Assembly (NCBI GenBank): GCA_017619295.1
Contig: JAFZSQ010000036.1
Span: 1 to 64,000 of the forward strand
Source: Lachnospiraceae bacterium
GTDB taxonomy: Bacteria > Bacillota > Clostridia > Lachnospirales > Lachnospiraceae
Direction of reading: 5' to 3'
Length of the DNA stretch: 64,000 nucleotides
Part shown: piece by piece, positions 10,445-19,530 of the stretch
Layout of the letters: every line of letters starts with the position of its first letter
Numbering within the stretch: position 1 is the first letter of the stretch
The notes under the pieces: generated by a model
The model's database searches: none
Told to the model about the DNA's origin: nothing
What the model saw: only the letters and a program-made list of their open reading frames with translations
Made by a program: the position numbers and the translations under genes

Positions 10445-11184
10445 TGGAAACTATAATCGAACTGATTGGGGAATTTCTTGGAGTGGTGGTTGATTTGGCG
10501 ATTGATCTGGTTTTTCCGAGAAGATGTCCCATCTGTGACGGACCTTTGCGTCCCGGGAAGCTTGTTCATCCCGAGTGTGAGAAAAAGATGGTTCCCATAA
10601 CAAAGAATTACTGCCTTAAATGCGGAAGACCCATTAAGGATGGTGAAGCGGAATACTGCGTGGACTGCGCAGGAAAAGAAAGGCACTTTGACGAGGGAAG
10701 GGTGGCATTTGAGTATGCGGACCTTTCAAGAACCATGTACAGATTCAAATATTCCCATAAACCGGAGTATGGTGAGTACCTTGGAATGAAGACCGCAGAG
10801 GCTCTTAAGAAAGAATTAAGACTTTGGGATGCGGACGCAATTATACCCATTCCCATACACAAAAACAGGAAGAAAATCAGAGGGTACAATCAGGCCGAAA
10901 TCCTCGCAAAATCAATAGGTAAGCACGCTCACATACCTGTGGTGACAAGCCTCGTTAAGAGGGTTGTGGACACCCCGAAATTAAAGGACTTAAACCCCGC
11001 AGAGCGCCAAAATTGTTTGAAAAACTCTTTTAAATTGACTGTAGATGATGTAAAATTAAAGAAAATTATATTAGTCGATGATATCTACACGACAGGATCT
11101 ACAATTGACACCGTGGCCGGAGAGTTGAAGGAGCATGGTGTTAGAAGTGTCTATTTTGTTACTATTACCGCCGGTAACGGGTGA
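10444..11184 (+). CDS. comF: ComF family amidophosphoribosyltransferase-like protein
   Basis: ComF proteins couple a zinc finger to a phosphoribosyltransferase fold and are required for natural DNA uptake in competent bacteria. The N-terminal cysteine pairs are CPICDG, a distant C, CLKCGRP and CVDC. The PRPP-binding loop near the C-terminus is ILVDDIYTTGSTID. The 246-residue length is normal. The start codon overlaps the recD2 stop, so the two are translationally coupled. No other competence gene is in view, so a DNA-uptake role here is inference. Confidence 0.88.
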   Translation: METIIELIGEFLGVVVDLAIDLVFPRRCPICDGPLRPGKLVHPECEKKMVPITKNYCLKCGRPIKDGEAEYCVDCAGKERHFDEGRVAFEYADLSRTMYRFKYSHKPEYGEYLGMKTAEALKKELRLWDADAIIPIPIHKNRKKIRGYNQAEILAKSIGKHAHIPVVTSLVKRVVDTPKLKDLNPAERQNCLKNSFKLTVDDVKLKKIILVDDIYTTGSTIDTVAGELKEHGVRSVYFVTITAGNG

Positions 11185-11220
11185 TAAGCCCGTATCGTAT
11201 AAACTATTGGAGGTGGCTCT

Positions 11221-11625
11221 ATGGATGTTAGAAACTGTAGGAAGTGCGGAAGAATTTTCAACTATGTAATGGGTCCAATTATGTGTCCCGCATGCGTTGA
11301 AGCTCAGGAAGCTAAGTTCCAGACCGTCAAGACTTATATCAGGGAGAATCCCGGCGTGGGTGTTCCTGAAGTTGCGAGGGAATGTGACGTAGAGACAAGC
11401 CAGATTTATCAGTGGCTCAGAGAAGAACGCTTACAGCTTGGAGAAGGTTCCGTTATTTCACTCGAGTGTGAAAACTGTGGAGCATCTATTACCAGCGGAA
11501 GACTTTGCGATAAGTGCAAGAAGACCATGATGAATGACATGAGAGCTGCCAGCAGAGTCGAGAAGCCTCTTGAACAGCCTAAGATCAAGGTTGAAGACGG
11601 TAAGAACAAGATGAGATTCCTGTAA
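11221..11625 (+). CDS. YvyF-type flagellar operon regulatory protein (TIGR03826 type)
   Basis: This 134-residue protein has an N-terminal zinc knuckle (CRKCGRIFNY...CPAC), a helix-turn-helix-like centre (GVPEVARECDVETSQIYQWLREE) and a second zinc knuckle (CENCGASI...CDKC). That pattern matches the flagellar operon protein YvyF of Bacillus, which sits next to comF there too. A GGAGGT ribosome site precedes the ATG. It probably modulates flagellar gene expression. The match is by recalled family pattern. Confidence 0.78.
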   Translation: MDVRNCRKCGRIFNYVMGPIMCPACVEAQEAKFQTVKTYIRENPGVGVPEVARECDVETSQIYQWLREERLQLGEGSVISLECENCGASITSGRLCDKCKKTMMNDMRAASRVEKPLEQPKIKVEDGKNKMRFL

Positions 11626-11649
11626 TAGAGGAAAGGTTTTACTGGTTAC

Positions 11650-12042
11650 ATGGTAAATGAAGAACGCGTCATCTTAATGACGAGAATGGCATCATACGAA
11701 GCCGGAGAAGGAAAGAAGAACATCAAGATCGGCGATTATTTTCGTGCGGATTATTTGTCCAAGCAGCTTTTGAAATCACTGATTTTTTCGACGATTTCTT
11801 TTGTCATCGGCTTGGTTTTGTATGTCCTTTATAACTTCGATTTTTTACTCGAAAATATCTACAAGATTGATCTTTTAGCCCTGGGCAAGAAAATGCTCAC
11901 AGGCTACATAGTATTAGTGGTCGTTTACGGATTGATAACCTACATTGTTTATGCATTTCGTTATCGTCATGCGCGCAAGAATCTGAAGACTTACTATGGC
12001 AATCTGAAGAAACTATCGTCGATGTATTCAGAGGGAAGATAA
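11650..12042 (+). CDS. Two-helix membrane protein, unrecognised
   Basis: I do not recognise this 130-residue protein. It has a soluble N-terminus of about 42 residues containing SKQLLKSLIFSTISFVIG, two predicted membrane helices (about 45-65 and 85-108), and a basic C-terminal tail (RYRHARKNLKTYYGNLKKL) likely to face the cytoplasm. A GAGGAAAGG site lies 12 bases upstream of the ATG, which is slightly far. It lies 24 bases after the YvyF-type gene and 35 before another unknown membrane protein, so they probably share a transcript. Confidence 0.7.
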   Translation: MVNEERVILMTRMASYEAGEGKKNIKIGDYFRADYLSKQLLKSLIFSTISFVIGLVLYVLYNFDFLLENIYKIDLLALGKKMLTGYIVLVVVYGLITYIVYAFRYRHARKNLKTYYGNLKKLSSMYSEGR

Positions 12043-12077
12043 AGGTTTACGATTAACGAAAGGGTACAATCTTAGAA

Positions 12078-13124
12078 ATGACGACATTATTGGAACTAAA
12101 AGAATATATTAAACGCTTTTACGGCAAGTACGAGGTGTATGTAACACCCGCACTTAAGACCATCATGGCTCTTGTCATGTTGATGATGATCAACGGAAGT
12201 CTTGGATTCATGTCAAGACTCAACAACTTTGCGTTGGTTCTCATTGTTGCGCTTATGTGCTCATTCCTGCCCACAGGATTTATGATAGTATTCGGTGCTC
12301 TCTATATCCTGGGCCACATGTATGCACTGGCCATGGAAGCAGCCATTGTAGTGGGATGTGTTTTCCTCATCCTGCTTCTTCTGTATTTTTCATTCAGCCC
12401 CAAGGATGCTTTGGTGGTTGTCTTATTGCCCATCTGTTTTGTGCTTAAGATACCGTACATCATCCCCATTGCTGTAGGACTTTTGCTTACACCCGCATCC
12501 ATTGCATCAGTGGCCTGCGGAACAGTGGTTTACTTTATCGTTCATGTTGTGAAGGAAAGCTCCACCAGCATAGGCTCCATGGAAGCGGCCGAGATTATGG
12601 CCAGAATAAGACTTGTTATCGATAACCTTCTTAACAACAAGGAGATGGTGGTTACAGTCGTTGCCTTCTCCGTAACGGTTATCGTTGTTTACATCATAAG
12701 ACGTCTCGCAATCGTCAAGGCATGGACAATTGCGGCAGTTGCAGGCGGTATTGTGAATGCGGTTGTCCTTCTGGTGGGAGATCTGGCAGCCGACATCGAT
12801 ATCTCCATTATCGGAGTTATCCTCGGTACCATCGTATCTGTTCTTTTGGCAAAAGTCGTAGAGTTCTTCGCATTCAACCTTGATTATTCCAGAACCGAAA
12901 AGGTTCAGTTTGAGGATGACGAGTACTACTACTACGTGAAAGCCGTACCCAAGATTACGGTTTCCACTCCTGCAAGAACTGTTAAGAGAATCAATACAAG
13001 ACACAGCTCCGGAAGAGGAAACTCATCAAGACAGAGAGTAGAAGAATATTATCCCGAAGAGGAGAACTACGACTACTTCGGGGAGAACGAGGTGGAGGAT
13101 TACACAGATTCCGATCCTCGATAA
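12078..13124 (+). CDS. Polytopic membrane protein with acidic tail, unrecognised
   Basis: I do not recognise this 348-residue protein. It has roughly eight or nine predicted membrane helices between residues 20 and 270. A cytosolic-looking tail from about 275 onward is rich in Tyr, Glu and Asp (DDEYYYY, EEYYPEEENYDYFGENE), with a basic Arg/Ser linker between. It lies directly upstream of cdaA (26 bases) and may be cotranscribed with it. No catalytic motif is evident. A scaffold or transporter role linked to c-di-AMP signalling is only a guess from position. Confidence 0.72.
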   Translation: MTTLLELKEYIKRFYGKYEVYVTPALKTIMALVMLMMINGSLGFMSRLNNFALVLIVALMCSFLPTGFMIVFGALYILGHMYALAMEAAIVVGCVFLILLLLYFSFSPKDALVVVLLPICFVLKIPYIIPIAVGLLLTPASIASVACGTVVYFIVHVVKESSTSIGSMEAAEIMARIRLVIDNLLNNKEMVVTVVAFSVTVIVVYIIRRLAIVKAWTIAAVAGGIVNAVVLLVGDLAADIDISIIGVILGTIVSVLLAKVVEFFAFNLDYSRTEKVQFEDDEYYYYVKAVPKITVSTPARTVKRINTRHSSGRGNSSRQRVEEYYPEEENYDYFGENEVEDYTDSDPR

Positions 13125-13150
13125 ATACACACAGGATGTGAGTATAGAAT

Positions 13151-14041
13151 ATGGAACAATTAGCCGGTCAGGTAACAGAATTTATCGGTAGCATCCGTTT
13201 ACCTCTCTCCTTTGAGATTACGGATATAGTAGAGATATTGATTATCTCTTACTTGGTGTACCATATAATGATTTGGATCAAGAATACCAGGGCTTGGATT
13301 CTCATGAAGGGCCTTGCGGTTATTCTTGCCTTTATGTTGCTTGCGGTTGTCTTCAACATGCAGACTATCCTCTGGATTGTCAGCAATGTTCTCGGCTTTG
13401 CCATCACAGCTTTAATCGTGGTATTACAGCCTGAGTTGCGTAAAGCTCTCGAAGAACTCGGACGTAAGAGTCTATTGAGTTCGGTTTTCCTTTTTGATTC
13501 AGTCAGAAGAGACGGTGGAATCACCTCCGACAAGACAATCACCGAAATCGTCAAGGCCTGCATGGAAATGGCAAGAGCCAAGACGGGCGCTTTGATTGTC
13601 ATTGAAGGTGAGCAGAACCTGAGTGAGTTTGAAAGTACGGGAATTGACCTTGATGCGGTTGTATCAAGTCAGCTCCTTATAAATATCTTTGAGCACAACA
13701 CACCGCTTCATGACGGTGCTGTTGTTGTAAGCGGAAACCGTGTTACATCGGCAACCTGTTATCTTCCCCTGTCCGATAACAAGGAACTCAGTAAGGATCT
13801 GGGAACAAGGCACAGAGCCGGCGTCGGTGTTTCTGAGGTAACGGATTCCTTTACCATTATCGTCTCCGAGGAGACTGGTAAGGTCAGCGTGGCTTTGGAG
13901 GGTAACCTTGAGAGAAGCCTTAATGCAGAGACCTTAACCGACAGATTGCGTACATTCTGTCACAAAAATACAGAGGATACGGAGAAGAAGCGCTTCGTAT
14001 GGCCGGGAAGGAGCAGACGTGAAAAAGAAGCTGACAAATAA
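13151..14041 (+). CDS. cdaA: Diadenylate cyclase CdaA
   Basis: This enzyme makes cyclic di-AMP from two ATP and is membrane-anchored. The N-terminal 100 residues hold about three membrane helices. The DisA_N-type catalytic domain follows, with DGA at residues 188-190 (HDGAVVV) and RHR at 220-222 (GTRHRAGVG). Both motifs are intact. The 296-residue length is slightly longer than usual because of a basic C-terminal tail. It overlaps the next gene by 23 bases, the usual cdaA-cdaR coupling. c-di-AMP controls turgor, potassium and cell-wall homeostasis. Confidence 0.95.
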   Translation: MEQLAGQVTEFIGSIRLPLSFEITDIVEILIISYLVYHIMIWIKNTRAWILMKGLAVILAFMLLAVVFNMQTILWIVSNVLGFAITALIVVLQPELRKALEELGRKSLLSSVFLFDSVRRDGGITSDKTITEIVKACMEMARAKTGALIVIEGEQNLSEFESTGIDLDAVVSSQLLINIFEHNTPLHDGAVVVSGNRVTSATCYLPLSDNKELSKDLGTRHRAGVGVSEVTDSFTIIVSEETGKVSVALEGNLERSLNAETLTDRLRTFCHKNTEDTEKKRFVWPGRSRREKEADK

Positions 14042-15305
14042 TATCGGTCTGAAAATCGTTTCCCTCCTTGTGGCGATCGGTCTGTGGCTTGTGGTTATCA
14101 ACATTGAAGACCCTGTAAGCAGCCAGAGCTTCACCAACATCCCGATTACTTTCTCAAATCCTTCCGTGCTTACGAATCAGGGCCTTGTGTATGAGGTTCA
14201 GGAGGGAACCGGAATGGTGAGAACCATTACGGTATATGGTCCCAGGTCTGTGGTTGAACAGTTGTCTTCATCGGATGTTGCGGCAACAGCTGATTTTAAC
14301 AACCTGACAGCAGCCAACACCATTCCCGTAGACTTCAACGTAAGCAGATTTTCTGACAAGATTACAAAGATAAAAGGCAGCATCAACACAGTTAAACTCT
14401 CCATCGAGAAGGAGAAGACCATAAGGCTTGTACTTAAGGTAAGCGCTGTAGGTGATGTGGCTGAAGGATATATTCTCGGCAACATGACACCGGATCAGAA
14501 CCAGATTATCATTACCGGCGCCGAATCCGTTGTCAACAAAATCAGCAAGGCAGTAGCTGAAGTCGATGTAACCGATGCTACCGCAAACATCGCAACATAT
14601 GCCGATGTAATGCTTCTTGATTCCGAAGGAAACGAGATAGTATCCGACTCCATAACACAGAAGGTTACTTCCGTACGTGTAAGCGTGGAAGTCCTTACAA
14701 CAAAGAGAGTTCCTTTAAGCTTTAACACATCCGGAACTCCTGCAGACGGATATGCTCTCGGCGAAACCATTGAGAGTAATCCTTCACTTGTTACTGTTGC
14801 GGGAAGCGCTTCCGTACTTAAGAACCTTTCAAGAATTGATATTCCTGCAGAGGAAATCAATGTTACGGGACAGCGTACTGATATGAACATCTCAATCGAC
14901 GTTGAAGATTACCTGCCCGCCGGAGTATCACTGGCTGATGAAGACTTTAACGGCAAGGTTTCCGTAATTGTTCACATTGAACCTGCCACCTTAAAGAATG
15001 TGCTTCTCTACAGAGACAATGTGTCATTGTCCAAGGAGATTAAAGACTACAACGTAGTCATTGATAAGATTGTCAACGCCGATGCAATTAAGCTATCCGG
15101 CCTTGAAGAAAATGTAAGTGTTATCACTGCCGGAACACTCACCGGAGTGATTGATGTGGATGCGGCGTTAAAGAGCCTTGAAATGAGTGAATGGGCCGAG
15201 GGCACATATGAAGTTCCCGTGTCACTTGACCTTCCCGAAGGGGTTACTCTTTCATCCGAATCAGAACAGCCGAAAGCCACCATTACTCTTAAGAAAACCG
15301 AGTAA
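14019..15305 (+). CDS. cdaR: YbbR-domain protein CdaR, regulator of CdaA
   Basis: CdaR is a membrane-anchored extracytoplasmic protein that modulates CdaA activity. One N-terminal membrane helix (IGLKIVSLLVAIGLWLVVI) is followed by about four repeats of the YbbR fold, whose strands recur as VTVYGPRS, IITGAESVV, VTVAGSASVL and similar. The start is a GTG at 14019 with AAGGAG eight to ten bases upstream, inside the end of cdaA. In many Firmicutes glmM follows; here it is absent and ptsH comes next after an own promoter. Confidence 0.9.
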   Translation: MKKKLTNNIGLKIVSLLVAIGLWLVVINIEDPVSSQSFTNIPITFSNPSVLTNQGLVYEVQEGTGMVRTITVYGPRSVVEQLSSSDVAATADFNNLTAANTIPVDFNVSRFSDKITKIKGSINTVKLSIEKEKTIRLVLKVSAVGDVAEGYILGNMTPDQNQIIITGAESVVNKISKAVAEVDVTDATANIATYADVMLLDSEGNEIVSDSITQKVTSVRVSVEVLTTKRVPLSFNTSGTPADGYALGETIESNPSLVTVAGSASVLKNLSRIDIPAEEINVTGQRTDMNISIDVEDYLPAGVSLADEDFNGKVSVIVHIEPATLKNVLLYRDNVSLSKEIKDYNVVIDKIVNADAIKLSGLEENVSVITAGTLTGVIDVDAALKSLEMSEWAEGTYEVPVSLDLPEGVTLSSESEQPKATITLKKTE

Positions 15306-15312
15306 TTAGTAC

Positions 15313-15341
15313 TTGTTATTTATAATAATTGATGCTATATT
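15313..15341 (+). promoter_or_regulatory. Promoter for ptsH
   Basis: TTGTTA (15313-15318) and TATATT (15336-15341) are 17 bases apart, with a TG dinucleotide one base before the -10 box (extended -10). The predicted start lies about 45 bases before the ptsH start codon. Confidence 0.65.
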
Positions 15342-15389
15342 AAATATGCGTGCCGAACAGGACGCTTCACTATACGCGGAGGAATTACA

Positions 15390-15653
15390 ATGGTAACTCA
15401 GAAAGTAGTTATTAAAAACCCTACAGGCCTACACCTAAGACCCGCAGGCATCCTATGTAAGGAAGCTATGCAGTTCAAGTCTTTAATTACATTTACTTTC
15501 AGAGACAATACGGCTAATGCCAAAAGCGTTTTGAGCGTACTTGGAGCTTGTGTTAAATGCGGAGACGAAGTTGAATTCTGTTGCGACGGTGAGGATGAAG
15601 AGGAAGCATTGAAGACCCTTATCGAAGCAATCGAGAGCGGTCTCGGCGAATAA
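15390..15653 (+). CDS. ptsH: HPr family phosphocarrier protein
   Basis: HPr passes phosphate from enzyme I to sugar-specific PTS enzymes. The active His is residue 15 in GLHLRPAG. The regulatory Ser46 (NAKSVLS), target of HPr kinase in Gram-positive catabolite control, is also present. The 87-residue length is normal. No enzyme I gene is adjacent, and its own promoter and terminator make it a single-gene unit. Retention of both His15 and Ser46 argues for true HPr rather than a Crh-type variant. Confidence 0.9.
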   Translation: MVTQKVVIKNPTGLHLRPAGILCKEAMQFKSLITFTFRDNTANAKSVLSVLGACVKCGDEVEFCCDGEDEEEALKTLIEAIESGLGE

Positions 15654-15667
15654 TATAACGATTGTTG

Positions 15668-15699
15668 GACCTGTCTCGATTATTGGGACAGGTCTTTTT
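15668..15699 (+). terminator. Intrinsic terminator after ptsH
   Basis: GACCTGTCTC (15668-15677) pairs with GGGACAGGTC (15685-15694) with one G-U pair, followed by TTTTT. It separates ptsH from leuA. Confidence 0.9.
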
Positions 15700-15726
15700 A
15701 CATTTAATGAAGAGAGGGATAGTATT

Positions 15727-17406
15727 ATGTTGAATTACAAGAGGTATCGTAAGAACCCTGTGGTTGATTACCCGCAGAGACAGTGGCCTAACAAGGAAAT
15801 CGAGAAAGCACCCATCTGGTGCAGCGTTGATCTTAGAGACGGAAACCAGGCGCTAATCGACCCCATGGTTGTAGAGGAGAAAATAGAATTTTTCCAGTTC
15901 TTAATAAAACTTGGATTCAAGGAAATTGAGATAGGTTTCCCCGCAGCAAGCCAGATTGAATTTGATTTCTTAAGACAGCTTGTGGACAGAAAACTGATTC
16001 CCGATGATGTATGTGTACAGGTTCTCACCCAGTGCAGAGAAGAGCAGGTTGAGAGAACTTTTGAGGCCATTGAAGGCTGTAAGCAGGCTATTGTTCACAT
16101 TTATAACTCCACATCAACTCTTCAGAGAGATGTTGTTTTCAATATGGACAAACCTGAGATTATCGACATTGCCATCAAGGGTACAAGGATGGTTAAGGAG
16201 AGAGCTGCGAAGTTCCCCGGAAAGATTATCCTTGAGTATTCTCCCGAGAGCTTTACAGGAACAGAGCTTGATTTTGCTTTGGAAATTTGCAGTGCTGTTC
16301 AGAAGGAATGGGGCCCCACAAAGGAGAATCCCATTATCATCAACCTTCCTTCCACAGTGGAGACCAACACTCCTAACGTTTATGCCGATGAGATTGAATG
16401 GATGAGCAATCATTTCGAGAACCGTGAATCCATCATCTTAAGCGTTCATCCTCATAATGACAGAGGTACAGGCGTGGCCAGTGCAGAGCTTGCAATGCTT
16501 GCAGGTGCAGATCGAGTTGAGGGAACATTGTTTGGTAACGGTGAGCGTACCGGTAACGTTGATATTTTGAACATCGCATACAACATGTTCTCCCAGGGAA
16601 TCAATCCCGAACTTGAAATTGATCATATCAATGACATAATCGAAATATACGAAAGATGTGTTAAGATACCCATCCATCCCAGACACCCTTACGCAGGTAA
16701 ACTTGTATTTACCGCATTCTCCGGTTCGCACCAGGATGCTATCAACAAGGGCGTAAAGGCTATGAAGGAGAGAGGCGGAGACATCTGGCAGGTTCCTTAC
16801 CTTCCCATCGATCCCGCCGACATCGGAAGAGAGTACGAGCCCATCGTACGAATCAACTCCCAGTCCGGAAAGGGCGGCGTTGCCTTTGTTATGGATACAT
16901 ATTTCGGATTCAAGCTTCCCAAAGGAATGCACAAGGAATTCGCAAATGTTATCCAGAAGATTTCCGAGAAGCAGGGTGAGGTTTCTCCCGATCAGATCAT
17001 GGATGCCTTCAGAACAGAGTACCTGGATGCCAAGGAGCCTATCCACTTCCGCAAGCTCAATGTTGTGGACCTTGGCGGCGAGACAGAGACAAGCTTCGAT
17101 ACTCAGGTCAATGTTATCTACACAGACCACGATGTAGAGAAGGAATTCACTGCAGTGGGTAACGGTCCTGTAGATGCTGTTAAGAGAGGACTTAAAGAAG
17201 TTCTTGGTGTGGATATCAAGATCCTTGACTACGAAGAGCATGCATTGCAGAGTGGATCAAACTCTCAGGCTGCTGCTTACATCCACCTTTTAGATGTGGA
17301 GAACAATGCAGTTACATACGGTGTAGGCGTAAGCTCCAACATTACAAGAGCTTCCGTAAGAGCTATATTCTCAGCTATCAACCGTTTGCATTTGGGAGAC
17401 AAATAA
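15727..17406 (+). CDS. leuA: 2-Isopropylmalate synthase, long (yeast-like) type
   Basis: This enzyme condenses acetyl-CoA with 2-oxoisovalerate in the first committed step of leucine synthesis. At 559 residues with an N-terminal extension (YPQRQWPNKEIEKAPIWCS) it is the long class-2 form. The HMGL catalytic signature VDLRDGNQAL and the metal-binding HPHNDRGTG are both present. The C-terminal allosteric region carries GVGVSSNITRASVRA. No leuB/C/D genes are near. A GAGAGGG ribosome site precedes the ATG. No T-box leader is visible upstream. Confidence 0.95.
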   Translation: MLNYKRYRKNPVVDYPQRQWPNKEIEKAPIWCSVDLRDGNQALIDPMVVEEKIEFFQFLIKLGFKEIEIGFPAASQIEFDFLRQLVDRKLIPDDVCVQVLTQCREEQVERTFEAIEGCKQAIVHIYNSTSTLQRDVVFNMDKPEIIDIAIKGTRMVKERAAKFPGKIILEYSPESFTGTELDFALEICSAVQKEWGPTKENPIIINLPSTVETNTPNVYADEIEWMSNHFENRESIILSVHPHNDRGTGVASAELAMLAGADRVEGTLFGNGERTGNVDILNIAYNMFSQGINPELEIDHINDIIEIYERCVKIPIHPRHPYAGKLVFTAFSGSHQDAINKGVKAMKERGGDIWQVPYLPIDPADIGREYEPIVRINSQSGKGGVAFVMDTYFGFKLPKGMHKEFANVIQKISEKQGEVSPDQIMDAFRTEYLDAKEPIHFRKLNVVDLGGETETSFDTQVNVIYTDHDVEKEFTAVGNGPVDAVKRGLKEVLGVDIKILDYEEHALQSGSNSQAAAYIHLLDVENNAVTYGVGVSSNITRASVRAIFSAINRLHLGDK

Positions 17407-17418
17407 GGAGAACTTTTG

Positions 17419-18264
17419 ATGAAGAAGATTTTGATTACAGGCTGTAACGGACAGCTGGGTAAAGCATTAAATACACTATGGGCAGCTCGTACGGATCTGG
17501 AGCTTGTTAACACCGACGTTGCGGAACTGGACATTACAAAGATTGAAAATGTTCTTAAATTCGCTTCTGAGGTTAAGCCCTACGCAATTGTTAACTGCGC
17601 TGCTCACACCGCGGTAGATGCGTGTGAGACCCAGGAGGAACTGGCATTCAGAATCAATGCCATGGGCCCCAGAAACTTAAGCATTGCGGCAACAGAAAAC
17701 GGGGCAAAGATGATTCAGATTTCCACCGATTATGTTTTCCCCGGAACATCCCCGGAGCCTCTTAACGAAATGGCTCCCACAGGACCTGTCAGTGCTTATG
17801 GCAGAACCAAACTCGCCGGAGAAGAATACACAAAGAGTTTTGCCGACAAGTGGTTCATCTTAAGAACAGCCTGGCTTTACGGAGACGGCAAGAACTTCGT
17901 AAGAACCCTTATGAATGTGGCAGAGAAGAATGATGAGGTAAGAGTCGTAAACGACCAGTTCGGCTCACCCACAAGTGCCGCCGAACTTGCCAAAGCAATC
18001 GATTCCCTTCTTCTTACAGATAACTACGGTTTATTCCATGCCACCTGTGAAGGCCAGACCAACTGGGCAGACTTCACCGAGGAATTCTTCCGTCTGGCAG
18101 GAGTAAAGACCAGAGTGAATAAAATATCAACCGCAGAATATGGTGCCGCCGCTGCAAGACCGGCTTACTCTGTTCTCGATAACATGATGTTCAGAAATAC
18201 AAGCGGATACACTTTTGCAGACTGGAGAGAAGCAATCGCCGTATATATGAAAGAAAACTACTAA
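17419..18264 (+). CDS. rfbD: dTDP-4-dehydrorhamnose reductase
   Basis: This enzyme performs the last step of dTDP-L-rhamnose synthesis, reducing dTDP-4-keto-L-rhamnose with NAD(P)H. The Rossmann loop ITGCNGQLGKAL is at the N-terminus, STDYVFPG follows, and the catalytic YGRTKLAGE carries the Tyr and Lys. I choose the ATG at 17419 over the TTG one codon earlier because AAGGAG ends eight bases before it. The 281-residue length is normal. rfbA, B and C are absent from the window. The gene follows leuA by 12 bases, an unusual neighbour. Confidence 0.92.
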   Translation: MKKILITGCNGQLGKALNTLWAARTDLELVNTDVAELDITKIENVLKFASEVKPYAIVNCAAHTAVDACETQEELAFRINAMGPRNLSIAATENGAKMIQISTDYVFPGTSPEPLNEMAPTGPVSAYGRTKLAGEEYTKSFADKWFILRTAWLYGDGKNFVRTLMNVAEKNDEVRVVNDQFGSPTSAAELAKAIDSLLLTDNYGLFHATCEGQTNWADFTEEFFRLAGVKTRVNKISTAEYGAAAARPAYSVLDNMMFRNTSGYTFADWREAIAVYMKENY

Positions 18265-18339
18265 AACGGTATAAAATGTGATATACTGTATTGGCGTGAG
18301 CAAAGTTTGTTTTATATTTGAAAGCGAGGAGTGGTACCA

Positions 18340-19479
18340 ATGAAGCGCATATTGCCTCTGCTATTGGCTGCAACCCTTGTAATGGGGCTGTTTGCCGGAT
18401 GCGGCAATGATACATATGAGTCACCTGTTATCACCAATGTGGACGGTGAAACAAGTTCAAGTGAGACAGTAACAGAAGAGGAGACTAAACCCGAAGAGGA
18501 ATTTGTTGATGTTCCTCCCGCAGAGGGAATGGTCAGAAGTAAACTTACCAACGAGTGGATCAGCGAAGAACTTGCAGATGCAAGACCCATCGCTGTTATG
18601 ATGCCTACAGATGCTGCAGCTCAGCCTCAGTACGGAATCGGCAATGCCGAGATTCTTTATGAGTGCATGGAGGAGGGCGGCGTCTCCAGACAGATGGCAA
18701 TAATCAATGACTGGGAAGGCCTTGAGAGAATAGGTAACGTCAGAAGCTGTCGTGACTACTATCTTTATATCTCCACAGAGTGGGATGCCATTGTAGTTCA
18801 CTTCGGTGGCGTTTTCTACATGAGAGACAGAATCAAGCAGGGTGATATCCAGAACATTTCCGGAACTTACTCAGACGGAACAGCCGAGACAACAGCACCC
18901 GGTTCGGGAGCATTCTTCCGTTCCAAGGACAAGGCTTCACCTCACAATGCATATGTAAGCGGCGAGTCGATTTTAAGTGCTATGAAGGACCTTAACTATC
19001 CTAAGACTCATCGCGTTGACAAGTATGAGCCTGAGCACTTCGTATTTGCAAAGGGTGTTAACACTCTTTCCGACGCAGAGGGTGCGAAGAGTGCCAAGAC
19101 TGTGGACCTTGCAGATTGCTATCCTGCTTCCAAGTCATATCTTGAGTACAACGAGTCCGACGGACTTTACTATAAGTACCTTCACGGCGAGAAGCAGATT
19201 GATGCGGCAACAGGTGAGCAGCTTACCTTCAAGAACATTCTCATTCAGACCTGCTACTGGGAGAAGAGAGATGACAAGTATCTTGCTTTCCAGATGCACG
19301 ATGTTACAAGATTTGGCTACTATGTAACCGAGGGAAAATACATTCCTGTTCGCTGGGAGAAGACCAGTGACTACGGCCCCACCAAGTTCTATGACTTAAA
19401 GGGCAACGAGATAGAAATCAATACGGGTAAGACCTACATAGCCGTTATCCAGGAGGGTACGGAACCCAAGTTTGAATAA
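18340..19479 (+). CDS. DUF3048 (YerB-type) lipoprotein
   Basis: This is a secreted lipoprotein of unknown function. The signal peptide ends in the lipobox LFAGC with the lipidated Cys at residue 21, followed by a Thr/Glu/Ser-rich linker. The DUF3048 body carries RPIAVMMPTDAAAQPQYGIG and ERIGNVRSCRDYYL. A second paralogue starts at 40276 in this window. The ATG at 18340 has GCGAGGAG seven bases upstream, which I prefer to the earlier GTG. A TATACT -10-like box (18282-18287) suggests a promoter in front. A bidirectional terminator follows. Confidence 0.88.
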   Translation: MKRILPLLLAATLVMGLFAGCGNDTYESPVITNVDGETSSSETVTEEETKPEEEFVDVPPAEGMVRSKLTNEWISEELADARPIAVMMPTDAAAQPQYGIGNAEILYECMEEGGVSRQMAIINDWEGLERIGNVRSCRDYYLYISTEWDAIVVHFGGVFYMRDRIKQGDIQNISGTYSDGTAETTAPGSGAFFRSKDKASPHNAYVSGESILSAMKDLNYPKTHRVDKYEPEHFVFAKGVNTLSDAEGAKSAKTVDLADCYPASKSYLEYNESDGLYYKYLHGEKQIDAATGEQLTFKNILIQTCYWEKRDDKYLAFQMHDVTRFGYYVTEGKYIPVRWEKTSDYGPTKFYDLKGNEIEINTGKTYIAVIQEGTEPKFE

Positions 19480-19488
19480 ATGAGTAAC

Positions 19489-19517
19489 AAAAAGGGACAT
19501 CGTCTGATGTCCCTTTT
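19489..19517. terminator. Bidirectional terminator
   Basis: AAAAGGGACATC (19490-19501) pairs perfectly with GATGTCCCTTTT (19506-19517) across a 4-base loop, giving T-runs on both strands. It serves the convergent DUF3048 gene (+) and the PAP2-like gene (-). Confidence 0.92.
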
Positions 19518-19530
19518 GTAATGTTTGAAA

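Noticed and set aside
12507..13004. 165-codon - strand frame inside the polytopic membrane protein gene
   Set aside because: Shadow of a membrane gene; Asn/Asp-rich antisense composition is typical of reversed hydrophobic codons.
16438..17241. 267-codon - strand frame inside leuA
   Set aside because: Fully antisense to a clear leuA; codon structure and homology belong to the + strand.
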